DNA of 64,000 nucleotides from Azoamicus sp964498335 (lineage in GTDB: Bacteria > Pseudomonadota > Gammaproteobacteria > UBA6186 > Azoamicaceae): assembly GCA_964498335.1 (NCBI GenBank), contig CAZCGL010000001.1, positions 186,001 through 250,000 of the forward strand, given 5' to 3'. This document shows, piece by piece, positions 17,133-25,833 of the stretch (position 1 is the first letter of the stretch; each line of letters starts with the position of its first letter). A program made the translations under genes and the position numbers. The notes under the pieces are model-generated. The model made no database searches. It had not been told where the DNA came from and saw only the letters and a program-made list of their open reading frames with translations.

Positions 17133-18020
17133 TTAAATATAATTTATATTTTTAGTACCAATTTTAAAACTATATATTATTAATCCTGTTTTTATGTTTA
17201 ATATATGTAAATTTTCGTTCTGTTCTTTTATTAAAATGCTGTCTTTTATATTTATTAAATTTATTTTTTTTCCATGTAAACTTCTATTTGTTAATAATTT
17301 TTTTCCATTTTTTTTGTTTAAAAGTGTTATGTTTCCATTTTTTTTTATTATTATTATTTTATTTTTTTTTATTAGAAAATTTTTATAATTATTTTTTGTT
17401 TTTTGCCATAATTTATTTCCTGTTAAACCATCTAATTTTATAAAAGACCCGTCTGTATAACAAATATATATAAAGTTTTTGTCAAGCATTGACGTTTTTA
17501 TAGTTTTTATTTCGTTTATTATATTTTTATTGTTTATTTTAATACTTTTGTTAATTAATATTTCGCCTGTATTTTTGTTTAAAATAATTAATTTTAAATT
17601 TGGTATTATTTGATATATTTTATTACATGATATTAATAAATTAGATTTAGCGTTGTTTGAAAAATCTGTAACATTTGTTATAGTTTGCCATTTAACTTTA
17701 TTATTTTTATTTTTAATTGAAATTATTTTATTATCATTTACATTTATAAAAAATTCTTTATTTGTTATTTTTATGTTTGAAGTTATTTTTCCATTTATAT
17801 TTTTTTCTAAAAAGTTTTTATGTGTTTTTTTATTTAATAATAATGTTGTGTTTTTATTAAAATTGCTATGCAATTTTATGTTTAAACTTATATAATTTTT
17901 TGTTACATGTGTTTTAATTTTAATATTAGAGTTGAAATTTTTAAAGTTACTAATGTGAATATATAATATTAAAAATATTATTAAAATTATTTTAGGCATA
18001 TATAGTTTTAATTTTGTCAT
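17133..18020 (-). CDS. bamB: BamB-like beta-propeller protein, shortened and without lipobox
   Basis: A 295-residue protein with one N-terminal membrane segment (about 8-24) and repeated PQQ-propeller-like blades: NNKVKWQTITNVTD, NTGEILINKS, LDGLTGNKLWQKT, NKKNGKKLL, NIKTGLIIYSF. BamB of E. coli is a 392-residue 8-bladed lipoprotein. Here perhaps five or six blades remain and no cysteine follows the signal segment. The place next to der supports bamB. Sequence alone would only say PQQ-like propeller. Confidence 0.7.
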   Translation of the reverse strand: MTKLKLYMPKIILIIFLILYIHISNFKNFNSNIKIKTHVTKNYISLNIKLHSNFNKNTTLLLNKKTHKNFLEKNINGKITSNIKITNKEFFINVNDNKIISIKNKNNKVKWQTITNVTDFSNNAKSNLLISCNKIYQIIPNLKLIILNKNTGEILINKSIKINNKNIINEIKTIKTSMLDKNFIYICYTDGSFIKLDGLTGNKLWQKTKNNYKNFLIKKNKIIIIKKNGNITLLNKKNGKKLLTNRSLHGKKINLINIKDSILIKEQNENLHILNIKTGLIIYSFKIGTKNINYI

Positions 18021-18023
18021 CTT

Positions 18024-18353
18024 TTATTTTTTTAAAATATTTATTTTGTTTTTTATATTTATTTTTTTTAATTCTTTTTTAATTTGTATAAATTTGTTAT
18101 CTATATTGTCTTTTTTAATATCGTAATAATCAAAGAGTAATTTATCTATATTTTGATTAAAAAGTTTATTTTTTTTGATCTTGTATTTTAGTGTTGCTTT
18201 ATCATTAGTTTTTATAGATAAATTTATTACTATAAAATCAAATGAATTTATTGCATTTGTTATAGTTCTTGCATGTTCTTTGTATAAAATAAATAATATT
18301 AAAATAGTTATTATTAAAAAAAAATTTTTTAAAATATTTTTAATTTTTTTCAT
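18024..18353 (-). CDS. Small membrane-anchored protein, unassigned (yfgM position)
   Basis: The 109 residues have a basic start, one membrane segment (about 11-24) and a lysine-rich helical remainder without recognisable motifs. It starts 14 bases inside the end of rlmN and stops 4 bases before bamB, so it is probably translated. In gammaproteobacteria the gene before bamB is yfgM, a single-pass protein with a periplasmic TPR-like domain of about 200 residues. This could be a stump of it, but I cannot show homology by eye. Confidence 0.45.
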   Translation of the reverse strand: MKKIKNILKNFFLIITILILFILYKEHARTITNAINSFDFIVINLSIKTNDKATLKYKIKKNKLFNQNIDKLLFDYYDIKKDNIDNKFIQIKKELKKINIKNKINILKK

Positions 18354-19398
18354 TTATCTTTCCAGATAATTGTCCGCATGCTGCACTTATATTGCTTCCT
18401 CTTTTTTTTCTTATAGTTGTAATTACTCCTTTTGTTTTTAATTTGTTTTGAAACTTTATTATATTTTCTAATTTCGGAGATGTGAATGCAGAGTTTGGTA
18501 TATTGTTAAATGGAATTAAGCAAATTTTACATTTTAGATTTTTTGCTATTTTTATTAGGTTTTTAATATCGATTTCGGAATCATTTATGTTTTCTATGAG
18601 AATATATTCTATTGTTAAAATGTTATTTTTATTTAATGAATATTTCTTACATTCTTTTAATATTGAATTTAAAGAATATTTTTTGTTAATTGGCATTATT
18701 TGTGATCGTATTTTATTTTGTGTAGAATGTAGAGAGATTGCTAACGGTATATTTAGATCAGATATAATTTTTATTTTATTAGTTATTCCACTTGTGCTTA
18801 TTGTTATTTTTTTTTTATTTATGTTTAAAGTGATTTTATTACTAATTATAGATATAAAAGCCAAAACATTTTCTATATTTAAAAGTGGTTCACCCATACC
18901 CATTAAAACTATATTTGTTATTTTTTTTTCTTTAAAAAAGATATTTATTTTTTCTTTAGCTAATATTATTTGATTTACTATTTCATATGGTTTTAGATTT
19001 CCATAAAAACCATTTTTGCCTGTATTACAAAAAGAACAATTTAAAGCGCATCCGTTTTGTGATGACACACATATTGTAAAATGATTTTTGCTATTTGGTA
19101 TAGCAATAGTTTCTATTAAATGTTTTTCTGTTTTTATGATTAGTTTTATTGTATTATCTATGTCTAAGTATTCTTTTACTATTTTTAGTTTTTTTATTTC
19201 TGATATTTTATTTAATTTAGTTATAAATGTTTTTTTTATATTTTTTATTTTATATAAGTCATTATTTTCTTGTCTATATAAAAAACTAATTAATTGATCA
19301 GAAATAAATTTTTTTTCTTTAAATATTTTTGTTAAATTTATTAGTGATGTGTTTGTAAAATTTAATAAATTAATTTTCCAATATTTATTGGTATTCAT
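18340..19398 (-). CDS. rlmN: Dual-specificity 23S rRNA/tRNA C2-adenine methyltransferase RlmN
   Basis: Radical-SAM enzyme methylating A2503 of 23S rRNA and A37 of some tRNAs. NGCALNCSFCNTG near 116-128 gives the CxxxCxxC cluster motif. GMGEPLLN follows. The SAACGQLSG near the end carries the cysteine that forms the methyl-enzyme intermediate. Length 352 is near the usual 384. It follows ndk on the same strand with a 14-base overlap. Confidence 0.95.
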   Translation of the reverse strand: MNTNKYWKINLLNFTNTSLINLTKIFKEKKFISDQLISFLYRQENNDLYKIKNIKKTFITKLNKISEIKKLKIVKEYLDIDNTIKLIIKTEKHLIETIAIPNSKNHFTICVSSQNGCALNCSFCNTGKNGFYGNLKPYEIVNQIILAKEKINIFFKEKKITNIVLMGMGEPLLNIENVLAFISIISNKITLNINKKKITISTSGITNKIKIISDLNIPLAISLHSTQNKIRSQIMPINKKYSLNSILKECKKYSLNKNNILTIEYILIENINDSEIDIKNLIKIAKNLKCKICLIPFNNIPNSAFTSPKLENIIKFQNKLKTKGVITTIRKKRGSNISAACGQLSGKINEKN

Positions 19399-19807
19399 AC
19401 TTTTTTATTAAGTTTAATATTATTTTAATCTCTTTGTTTGCTGAATCTTTTGAATCTGATGCATGTACTGCATTTTCTGTTAAATTTGTGGCAAAATTAG
19501 CTCTTATTGTATTTTTTTCTGCATGTTTAAAATTAGTATTTCCAATAAGTGTTCTTACGTTATTTATTATATTTTTACCACATAATATTATTGCTACTAT
19601 TTTATCAGACGTTATGAATTCTATTAGTTCATTAAAAAAAGCTTTTTCAATATGATCTTTATAAAAGATTTCTGCATCATCTTTTTTAAATTTTAAAGTG
19701 AAAATATTTTCTATTAGTAGGTTATTTTCTTCTAATATTGATATTATTTTTCCTATTAATTTTTTTTTTGTTATATCTGGTTTAATTATTAAAAGTGTTT
19801 TTTCCAT
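19385..19807 (-). CDS. ndk: Nucleoside diphosphate kinase
   Basis: Interconverts nucleoside di- and triphosphates. TLLIIKPD opens the 140-residue protein, the active-site loop is NAVHASDS with the phosphorylated His at 115, and the family GNTNFKHAEKNTIRA segment is present. AGGAAAA lies about 9 bases before the ATG. The 3' end of the RNase P RNA lies just upstream. An imported ATP pool (see tlc) would be the phosphate donor for other NTPs. Confidence 0.96.
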   Translation of the reverse strand: MEKTLLIIKPDITKKKLIGKIISILEENNLLIENIFTLKFKKDDAEIFYKDHIEKAFFNELIEFITSDKIVAIILCGKNIINNVRTLIGNTNFKHAEKNTIRANFATNLTENAVHASDSKDSANKEIKIILNLIKKYEYQ

Positions 19808-19824
19808 TTTTTTTCCTATTTTAA

Positions 19825-20065
19825 ATATAAGTAAATAAATAAGCTGGATTTTGTAAATTAAATTTATCTAAAATATATATTATATATAATTTTAAGCTAT
19901 TTACCTGAGTTTTTACTCTTTTTAATTTTGCTCCAAATAAGGTTTTTATTAAAATATAAATTTTATCATTTATATAATTTCTTTTTAACTTTCTATAAGT
20001 TTTCACTTTTCAGTTTTTAACTGATATTTTTAAGGAGTCCAGACTTTCCTTTTTTTTACTTTTTT
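19825..20065 (-). ncRNA. rnpB: RNase P RNA, strongly reduced
   Basis: Conserved pieces appear in order on the minus strand. GGAAAGTCTGGACTCC at 20049-20034 matches the GGAAAGUCCGGGCUCC core. Hairpins TCAGTTAAAAACTGA and AAGTGAAAACTT (P8/P9-like) come next, then TTTGGAGCAAAAT, CAGGTAAATAGCTTAAA (GGGUAGGCUGCUUGA) and TAGATAAAT. ACAAAATCCAGCTTAT closes the set. P4 pairs exactly: AAG-bulged U-CUGGA with UCCAG-CUU. The end helix (20052-20061 with 19829-19838) pairs 9 of 10. About 240 nt compares with 377 in E. coli, and P12-P14 seem lost. The exact ends are estimated. Confidence 0.88.
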
Positions 20066-20900
20066 TTATAAAAATTATTATAATAGCTGAGATAAAAATT
20101 GATGAATATGTTCCTATTATTATACCTAAAGTTAAAATTAATGAAAATAAAAACAATGACTCACTTGAAAAAAAAATAAGAGTCAATGTTACAAGAATTG
20201 TAGAAAAAGATGTTCCAATGGTTCTTGATAATGTTTTATTAATTGAGTTATTTATAATAGTTTCTAAGCTTAAATCTTTATTGTATTTTATATTTTCTCT
20301 TATTCTGTCAAATATAATTATTGTATCATTTATTGAATATCCGAATATTGTGAATATAGCTGATATTATTATTAAATTTAACTCTATATTCATTAATGAT
20401 ATTATACCTAGTATTATAATAATGTCGTGAAATAAAGCAAATATTGCACTTAGCCCAAAAATTATATTAAATCGTAGAATTAAATATAAAGTCATAGATA
20501 AGATAGCAAGTATTATAGCAGAAAAGCTTTTATTAATTGTTTCTTTATTTATTTCTGATCCTATATAAGTTGAATTTATTATTTTAAAATTGTCTTTACC
20601 TATTGTTAAATTTAGTATATTTTTGATGTCATCTATGTTATTTTTTGAATTTTTAATTTTTATTTGAATGTTTTGATTTGAACCATAGTAATTTAATTTT
20701 ATGTTTTTTATTTTTAGTAAATATTTTTTAACATCATCTAGTTTAAAATCGTTTGTTATTTCTATTTCTATTTCTGTACCTCCGCAAAATTCTAATCCTA
20801 ATGATAAATTTTTTTTAGCTATTATTAATATAGATAGTAAGCATAAAACTATTGATATTGCTAAATAAATATATTTTTTTTCTACAAAGTTTATTTTCAT
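20010..20900 (-). CDS. secF: Protein translocase accessory subunit SecF
   Basis: Works with SecD to pull exported proteins out of SecYEG using proton-motive force. Six membrane segments are visible, with the family GLEFCGGTEIEIE after the first (about 32-44) and an INDTIIIFDRIREN motif after the fourth. The 296 residues are typical. It overlaps the end of secD by 4 bases. The last 16-17 codons, encoding a lysine/serine-rich tail, are the 5' end of the RNase P RNA, and that tail is not a family feature. Confidence 0.95.
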   Translation of the reverse strand: MKINFVEKKYIYLAISIVLCLLSILIIAKKNLSLGLEFCGGTEIEIEITNDFKLDDVKKYLLKIKNIKLNYYGSNQNIQIKIKNSKNNIDDIKNILNLTIGKDNFKIINSTYIGSEINKETINKSFSAIILAILSMTLYLILRFNIIFGLSAIFALFHDIIIILGIISLMNIELNLIIISAIFTIFGYSINDTIIIFDRIRENIKYNKDLSLETIINNSINKTLSRTIGTSFSTILVTLTLIFFSSESLFLFSLILTLGIIIGTYSSIFISAIIIIFIKKSKKKESLDSLKISVKN

Positions 20901-22624
20901 ATTATTTTTATATTTTTTTCTATAATAATTTCTATTATATTTTTAGTTACTATTAGAGCAGAATATATTGAAGTTATTATTCCTAAAGATAATGCTATTG
21001 CAAAACCTTTTATTGGTCCAGAACCTATTAAAAATAATATTAATGACATTAATAGTGTTGTTACATTTGCGTCTGTTATACTTGATAATGCATTATTAAA
21101 TCCATTTTTAACAATAATTTTAATATTTGAATTTATTTTTGCTTCTTCTTTAATTCTTTCAAAAATTAAAATGTTTGAATCTATATTCATACCTATAGTC
21201 AAAATTATTCCTGCTATAGCAGAAAGAGTGAGAGTTACATTTATTATAGACATTATACTTATCATTAATGTTATATTTGTAACTAATGCTATTGTAGCTA
21301 TTAGTCCTAATTTTTTATATCTTATTATCATGAATAATGATATTAATATAAATGATATTATTAAAGATTTTAAACTATTTTTAATATTATTTTCACCTAG
21401 TGAGGGTCCTATTATTTTTTCTTCCACAATTGATAATGTGGTAGGTAGTGAGCCAGATTTTAATAATAAAGCTAAACTTTTAGATTCTTGAAGATTTAAT
21501 CCTGTAATTTGAAATTGTTCGTTTAAAGGACTCATTATTTTTGCAATACTTATTATTTCTTCTTTTAATTTAATTTCATTATTTTTTATATAAGATTCCT
21601 TATATATAATAGCCATAAGTTTTCCAATATTTTTGCTAGTTTTTTTGTTTAATTTCTTTGCGCCATAGCTATTTATTTTTATATTAACACATGGTTTATT
21701 AAATGTGTTTTCGAATCCACTGCTGGCATATATAATATCATTTCCATTTATTATGCTTTTATTTTTCAAATTAACTTTGTTTTTGTTTTTGTCGTATAAT
21801 ACTTTTATTTTTTTTTCATTTTTTTCTGCTAATAACATGAAGTCTAAAGTAGCTGTTTTACCTAATATGTTTTTCGCATGTTCGATGTTTTGTATTCCTG
21901 GTAAATCTATTGTTATTTTATTTGTGCCGTTTTTTTGTATTATTGTTTCGGCTATTCCTAATGCGTTTACTCTATTTATTAAAACTGATAATGTTTTATC
22001 CATTATTGTATTTTTAAGCGTTGTTTTATATTCTTTTTCTAATTTTATATAAATATATTTATCTGTGTTTTTTATTATAAATTTTTTTTCTATGTCTAAT
22101 ATATCTTTTATTTTTTTATTAAGGTAAGAGTCTTTATGTTTTTTTATTTTAATAATTTTATTATTTTTAATTGTTATATTTTTTTTTTTAATTATATGTT
22201 TTATTTTTGTTATTGCGCTTTTTATATCAGTTTCGGTTATATCTTTTGTGTTTATCTTTGTAACTAAATGTACTCCACCTCTTAAATCTAGTCCTAATTT
22301 CATAGGATATGCATTTATTTTTTCCAGATATTTAGTTTTATCTGAAATTAGAATATTTTGATAAGCATCAATATTTTTTATATTTTTTATATTTTCAAAA
22401 ACTTTAAATTGTTCTTCAGTAGAAAAAAAACGTAGTGTTAAATGATCGTTTTCATAGCTTAATGATTTTATTTTGTTATTCTGTATGATATTTTTTATTT
22501 CGTTTATTTTATCTGTATTTTTTATTATTATAGCAGGATCTTCTCCATATATATTTGGATAGGAATATATTATACTTATTATAAATATTATAATTATAAT
22601 TATATTTATTTTTTTATATTTCAT
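20897..22624 (-). CDS. secD: Protein translocase accessory subunit SecD
   Basis: Large partner of SecF. GLDLRGGVHLV near 113-123 is the D1 signature, a periplasmic P1 region follows, and six C-terminal segments include GMNIDSNILIFERIKEE. At 575 residues it is slightly shorter than the 615 of E. coli. yajC lies directly upstream with a 4-base overlap, the common yajC-secD-secF operon. Confidence 0.96.
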   Translation of the reverse strand: MKYKKINIIIIIIFIISIIYSYPNIYGEDPAIIIKNTDKINEIKNIIQNNKIKSLSYENDHLTLRFFSTEEQFKVFENIKNIKNIDAYQNILISDKTKYLEKINAYPMKLGLDLRGGVHLVTKINTKDITETDIKSAITKIKHIIKKKNITIKNNKIIKIKKHKDSYLNKKIKDILDIEKKFIIKNTDKYIYIKLEKEYKTTLKNTIMDKTLSVLINRVNALGIAETIIQKNGTNKITIDLPGIQNIEHAKNILGKTATLDFMLLAEKNEKKIKVLYDKNKNKVNLKNKSIINGNDIIYASSGFENTFNKPCVNIKINSYGAKKLNKKTSKNIGKLMAIIYKESYIKNNEIKLKEEIISIAKIMSPLNEQFQITGLNLQESKSLALLLKSGSLPTTLSIVEEKIIGPSLGENNIKNSLKSLIISFILISLFMIIRYKKLGLIATIALVTNITLMISIMSIINVTLTLSAIAGIILTIGMNIDSNILIFERIKEEAKINSNIKIIVKNGFNNALSSITDANVTTLLMSLILFLIGSGPIKGFAIALSLGIITSIYSALIVTKNIIEIIIEKNIKII

Positions 22625-22971
22625 TTTATATTTTTTATTGTTCCTTTAGGAATGATTGTGGATATGAATTCTTTTTTAATTATTAATGTAGTATTATTAC
22701 ATATATCTAATATTATGAATTGATCTGTTATTTTTTCTATTTTTCCTAAAATTCCACTATTTGTTATAATTTCATCATTTATTTTAATATTTTCTATTAA
22801 ATACTTATGCTCTTTAGCTTTTTTTGTTTGAGGTCTTATTATCACAAAATACATTATTGCAAATAATCCTATAAAAAGCAGTATGGAGCTTAATCCGCCT
22901 GTTAAGTCTGAATCATTTTGATTAGCATATAAATTGAAAGGAATTATTGATAGTAATATTAATTTTTTCAT
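22621..22971 (-). CDS. yajC: Sec translocon accessory protein YajC
   Basis: Small single-pass partner of SecDF. A short signal-like start is followed by the anchor near 28-45 with YFVIIRPQTKKAKEHK (family YFlliRPQqKr-x-KeH). The cytoplasmic part has DEIITNSGILGKI and ITDQFIILDI. The 116 residues are typical. First gene of the minus-strand run. The tRNA-Leu lies divergently about 125 bases away. Confidence 0.95.
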   Translation of the reverse strand: MKKLILLSIIPFNLYANQNDSDLTGGLSSILLFIGLFAIMYFVIIRPQTKKAKEHKYLIENIKINDEIITNSGILGKIEKITDQFIILDICNNTTLIIKKEFISTIIPKGTIKNIK

Positions 22972-23096
22972 ATTTTTTAAAATTAAATAATTATTTTTAT
23001 TGATATTTTATAGTAATATTTATTAAAATTCTATATGTGAATTTATTTTTTTTGTATATATATTTTTTTTTTGTTAATATTAAACATATTAGTTTT

Positions 23097-23183
23097 GCCG
23101 GGGTGGTGGAATTGGTAGACACGATAGACTCAAAATCTATTAGTTTTTTTACAACTGTGAGAGTTCAAGTCTCTCCCTCGGTA
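23097..23183 (+). tRNA. tRNA-Leu (anticodon CAA)
   Basis: Acceptor GCCGGGG pairs with CCTCGGT (two G-U), D-arm has TGGTAGACA, and the anticodon stem ATAGA/TCTAT encloses CTCAAAA, giving CAA for UUG codons. A long variable arm and T-arm GAGAG-TTCAAGT-CTCTC follow, discriminator A. It is a class II tRNA of 87 nt. CCA is not encoded. ung starts 8 bases downstream. Confidence 0.95.
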
Positions 23184-23190
23184 TTTTTTT

Positions 23191-23865
23191 ATGATAGAAT
23201 ATTCTTGGGATTTAGAATTAAAATCTGAAATTAGTAAGCCGTATTTTAACACTTTATTAGATTTCATAAAAGAAGAGCGAAAAATAAAAAATATTTATCC
23301 TAGTGCCGATAATTTGTTTTATTGTTTTCAATCTACGCCTTTTTATAGAGTTAAGGTTGTTATACTTGGTCAAGACCCATATTGTAATTTTGGTCAAGCA
23401 CATGGTTTATCATTTTCTGTTTTGCCTGGATGTAGGTTACCTGGTTCTTTGCTAAATATATATAAAGAATTACATAATGATTTAGGCATTTCACCTGCTA
23501 AGAATGGTACATTAACTTATTGGGCTAAACAAGGCGTTTTATTGTTAAATACTGTTTTAACTGTTGAAGAAGGTAAACCTGGGTCACATTTTAATATAGG
23601 ATGGGAATTTTTTACTAATTCTATTATTAGGCATTTATCAGAAGCCAATAGAAATATTATTTTTGTTTTGTGGGGGAGAAGCGCGCTTGAAAAATCTGAA
23701 TTGATAAATAATACTACTAATATCATTATTACCGCAGCACATCCCTCTCCAATGTCTGCAAATAAAGGATTTTTTGGATCAAGACCTTTTTCCAGAATTA
23801 ATTTAAATTTAAAATTATTAAAAAGACGTCAAATTGATTGGCGATTGGATAGAATTTATGGATGA
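23191..23865 (+). CDS. ung: Uracil-DNA glycosylase
   Basis: Removes uracil from DNA, a useful function in an AT-biased genome exposed to cytosine deamination. GQDPYC at 60-65 has the catalytic Asp, AHGLSFSV follows, and HPSPMSA near 186-192 holds the catalytic His. Length 224 is normal. ATG lies just after the tRNA-Leu gene, so it may come from the same transcript. The stop overlaps the prfA start by 8 bases. Confidence 0.96.
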   Translation: MIEYSWDLELKSEISKPYFNTLLDFIKEERKIKNIYPSADNLFYCFQSTPFYRVKVVILGQDPYCNFGQAHGLSFSVLPGCRLPGSLLNIYKELHNDLGISPAKNGTLTYWAKQGVLLLNTVLTVEEGKPGSHFNIGWEFFTNSIIRHLSEANRNIIFVLWGRSALEKSELINNTTNIIITAAHPSPMSANKGFFGSRPFSRINLNLKLLKRRQIDWRLDRIYG

Positions 23866-24907
23866 AAAAATTTTATTTAGATTAGAAGCAGATTTAAAAA
23901 GATATGAATTTTTAGAAAATAAATTAATTGATAAAGATGTATTAAGTAATTCATCTTTATTTTTAGATTTTTATAAAGAACATGCATCATTAAAAAGTTT
24001 AGTATCGTTATTTATTGATTATAAAAAACTTTGTGTTAATATAAATGATTATAAAAGTTTAATGGAGAGTGATGATTTAGATTTTAGATCTTTAGTTCTT
24101 GAAGAGTTTGAGTTATTAAATAAAAAAAAAGCACAGGTAGAATCTAGTATATTAGATATTATTTACCCAGAAAATAAAGTAACGGCATATAAAAATATCT
24201 TTTTAGAAATAAGATCAGCTACTGGTGGGGATGAATCATCTATTTTTGCAGAAGATTTATTTAAAATGTATACTAATTTTTTTTTAATAAAAAAATGGAA
24301 AGTAGAAATAATGAGTTTTAGTTTTGGAAACGTTGGTGGATATAAAGAGGTAATTATTAGAGTTTTAGGGTCTAATTCTTATGATTTAATGAAAAATGAA
24401 TCCGGTATTCATAGAGTTCAAAGAGTTCCAAAAACTGAATCACGTGGGAGAGTGCATACATCTACTTGTAGTGTTGCTATTATGCCTGAACTTGAAATTA
24501 TAGATAATATAAATATGGATAGTAATGATTTAAGAATTGATACGTATAGATCAGGTGGTGCTGGTGGTCAACATGTTAATGTTACAGATTCTGCTGTTAG
24601 AATCATTCACAAGCCAACAGGGCTAGTAGCTGAATGTCAGGATGAAAGATCTCAACATAAGAATAAACAGAAAGCTCTTTCTTTATTAAAAACACGACTA
24701 TTATTATTAGAGCAAAATAAACAGAAATTTGAGATAGATGATCATAGACGTAAACTAATAGGTACTGGTATTAGATCTGAAAAAATAAGGACTTATAATT
24801 ATATTGATAATAGAATTACTGATCATAGATATAATATCACTTTACATAAATTGAATGATGTTATGAGTGGAAAGTTATTTTTATTATTAGATCTTATAAA
24901 TAAGTGA
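23858..24907 (+). CDS. prfA: Peptide chain release factor 1
   Basis: Terminates translation at UAA and UAG. I start at ATG 23858 (MDEKILF), inside the end of ung. A frame from 23834 would only add ung-overlapping residues. The 349 residues carry the stop-reading PKT motif (PxT) at about 191-193 in RVPKTESRG and GGQ at about 236-238 in SGGAGGQHVN, which triggers peptide release. prmC, whose product methylates that Gln, follows 6 bases later. Confidence 0.96.
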   Translation: MDEKILFRLEADLKRYEFLENKLIDKDVLSNSSLFLDFYKEHASLKSLVSLFIDYKKLCVNINDYKSLMESDDLDFRSLVLEEFELLNKKKAQVESSILDIIYPENKVTAYKNIFLEIRSATGGDESSIFAEDLFKMYTNFFLIKKWKVEIMSFSFGNVGGYKEVIIRVLGSNSYDLMKNESGIHRVQRVPKTESRGRVHTSTCSVAIMPELEIIDNINMDSNDLRIDTYRSGGAGGQHVNVTDSAVRIIHKPTGLVAECQDERSQHKNKQKALSLLKTRLLLLEQNKQKFEIDDHRRKLIGTGIRSEKIRTYNYIDNRITDHRYNITLHKLNDVMSGKLFLLLDLINK

Positions 24908-24913
24908 TTTTAC

Positions 24914-25549
24914 ATGAATGTTTTAAAATTTAATATTTTTTTTTTAATAGGAAAAAAATATTATCTTTATAATAAATGCTTTATATATTATCCTATTTTT
25001 CAACCAAGGAATGATACAGCTTTTTTTTTTGATATTTATATAAATTTTTTTGATAAGTTTTTTATAATAAATATTTTAGAACCTGGTTTTGGAACTGCTT
25101 TTTTTATTAGCTCTTTACATCGTTCGTATTATTTAAATGTTTTTAGTATAGATATATCTTTTTTTTCTTTTACTTTTTTTAATTTTTTTTTTAATAATTT
25201 TTTTATTTATAATTGCGAATGGTATTATATGTTTTATGCTTTTAAAAAATTTAATTATATTTTTTGTAATCCGCCGTATTTATCTAATAATGATGCAAAT
25301 TTTTTTTATTTCAATAACATAACAGAATATAAATATTCATTAATATCTAAGAAAATTGGGTTTTTTGATCTATTTTTTCTTATTAAGAAAGCTTATAATT
25401 GTTTATGTTCTAATGGTTTTTTTGTTTTGGAACATGGATATTCACAATGTTTTTTGGTTAAAAAATTTATGATAATGATTGGTTTTATTAATATTTACAC
25501 ATATAATGATTTATCTAAATTAAATAGAATTACTATAGGAGAAAAGTAA
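24914..25549 (+). CDS. prmC: Release factor glutamine methyltransferase PrmC, N-terminally trimmed
   Basis: Methylates the Gln of the GGQ motif in release factors. NPPYL at 119-123 is the catalytic NPPY, LEPGFGTAF at 55-63 is the SAM-binding loop, and QPRNDT at 30-35 matches the family PRxDTE. The 211 residues lack most of the ~75-residue helical domain that holds the release factor in E. coli (277 residues). It sits next to its substrate gene prfA. Confidence 0.88.
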   Translation: MNVLKFNIFFLIGKKYYLYNKCFIYYPIFQPRNDTAFFFDIYINFFDKFFIINILEPGFGTAFFISSLHRSYYLNVFSIDISFFSFTFFNFFFNNFFIYNCEWYYMFYAFKKFNYIFCNPPYLSNNDANFFYFNNITEYKYSLISKKIGFFDLFFLIKKAYNCLCSNGFFVLEHGYSQCFLVKKFMIMIGFINIYTYNDLSKLNRITIGEK

Positions 25550-25555
25550 TATTAT

Positions 25556-25756
25556 TTATTCTTCTTTGTTTTGGTTTTTTTTGTAATCAGTTTTGTACCA
25601 ACCTTTACCTTTAAGTTTAAAATGTGATGCTGATATTTTTTTTTCCAAAGTAGTTGTTTTACATATAGAACATATATGATTGTTTTTTTCATTTATTTTT
25701 TCTAATATCTCTGTTACATTTTTACATTTATTGCATATATATTCATATATAGGCAT
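25556..25756 (-). CDS. FmdB-family zinc-ribbon protein
   Basis: The 66 residues start MPIYEYICNKC with a second pair CSICK, forming a CxxC...CxxC zinc ribbon, then FKLKGKGWYKTDY, a typical FmdB-family tail. The family is a widespread putative regulator without a settled role. It is convergent with prmC (6-base gap) and divergent from the next small gene. Survival in so small a genome suggests a real function. Confidence 0.85.
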   Translation of the reverse strand: MPIYEYICNKCKNVTEILEKINEKNNHICSICKTTTLEKKISASHFKLKGKGWYKTDYKKNQNKEE

Positions 25757-25833
25757 GTTTTTTTCCGTTGTTATTTTTTGTATTATATTTTATTATTTAT
25801 TTTAATGATAGTCTATATTTATTTCGAGGTTTT

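Noticed and set aside
18482..18973. A 163-residue hydrophobic frame antisense to rlmN
   Set aside because: Poly-T antisense of lysine/isoleucine codons gives false membrane-like frames in this DNA. Many similar frames lie opposite der, bamB, secD, infB and nusA.
19821..20006. A 61-residue open frame on the minus strand between secF and ndk
   Set aside because: The stretch carries ordered RNase P RNA core blocks and pairings. The peptide has no family features.
22972..23096. Promoter pair between yajC and tRNA-Leu
   Set aside because: CATATT lies 6 bases before the tRNA, but no -35 box fits at 16-18 bases, and the yajC side is equally vague. I could not support a call.
23037..23228. Open frame of 63 residues on the + strand upstream of ung
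   Set aside because: It reads straight through tRNA-Leu and into ung in another frame.
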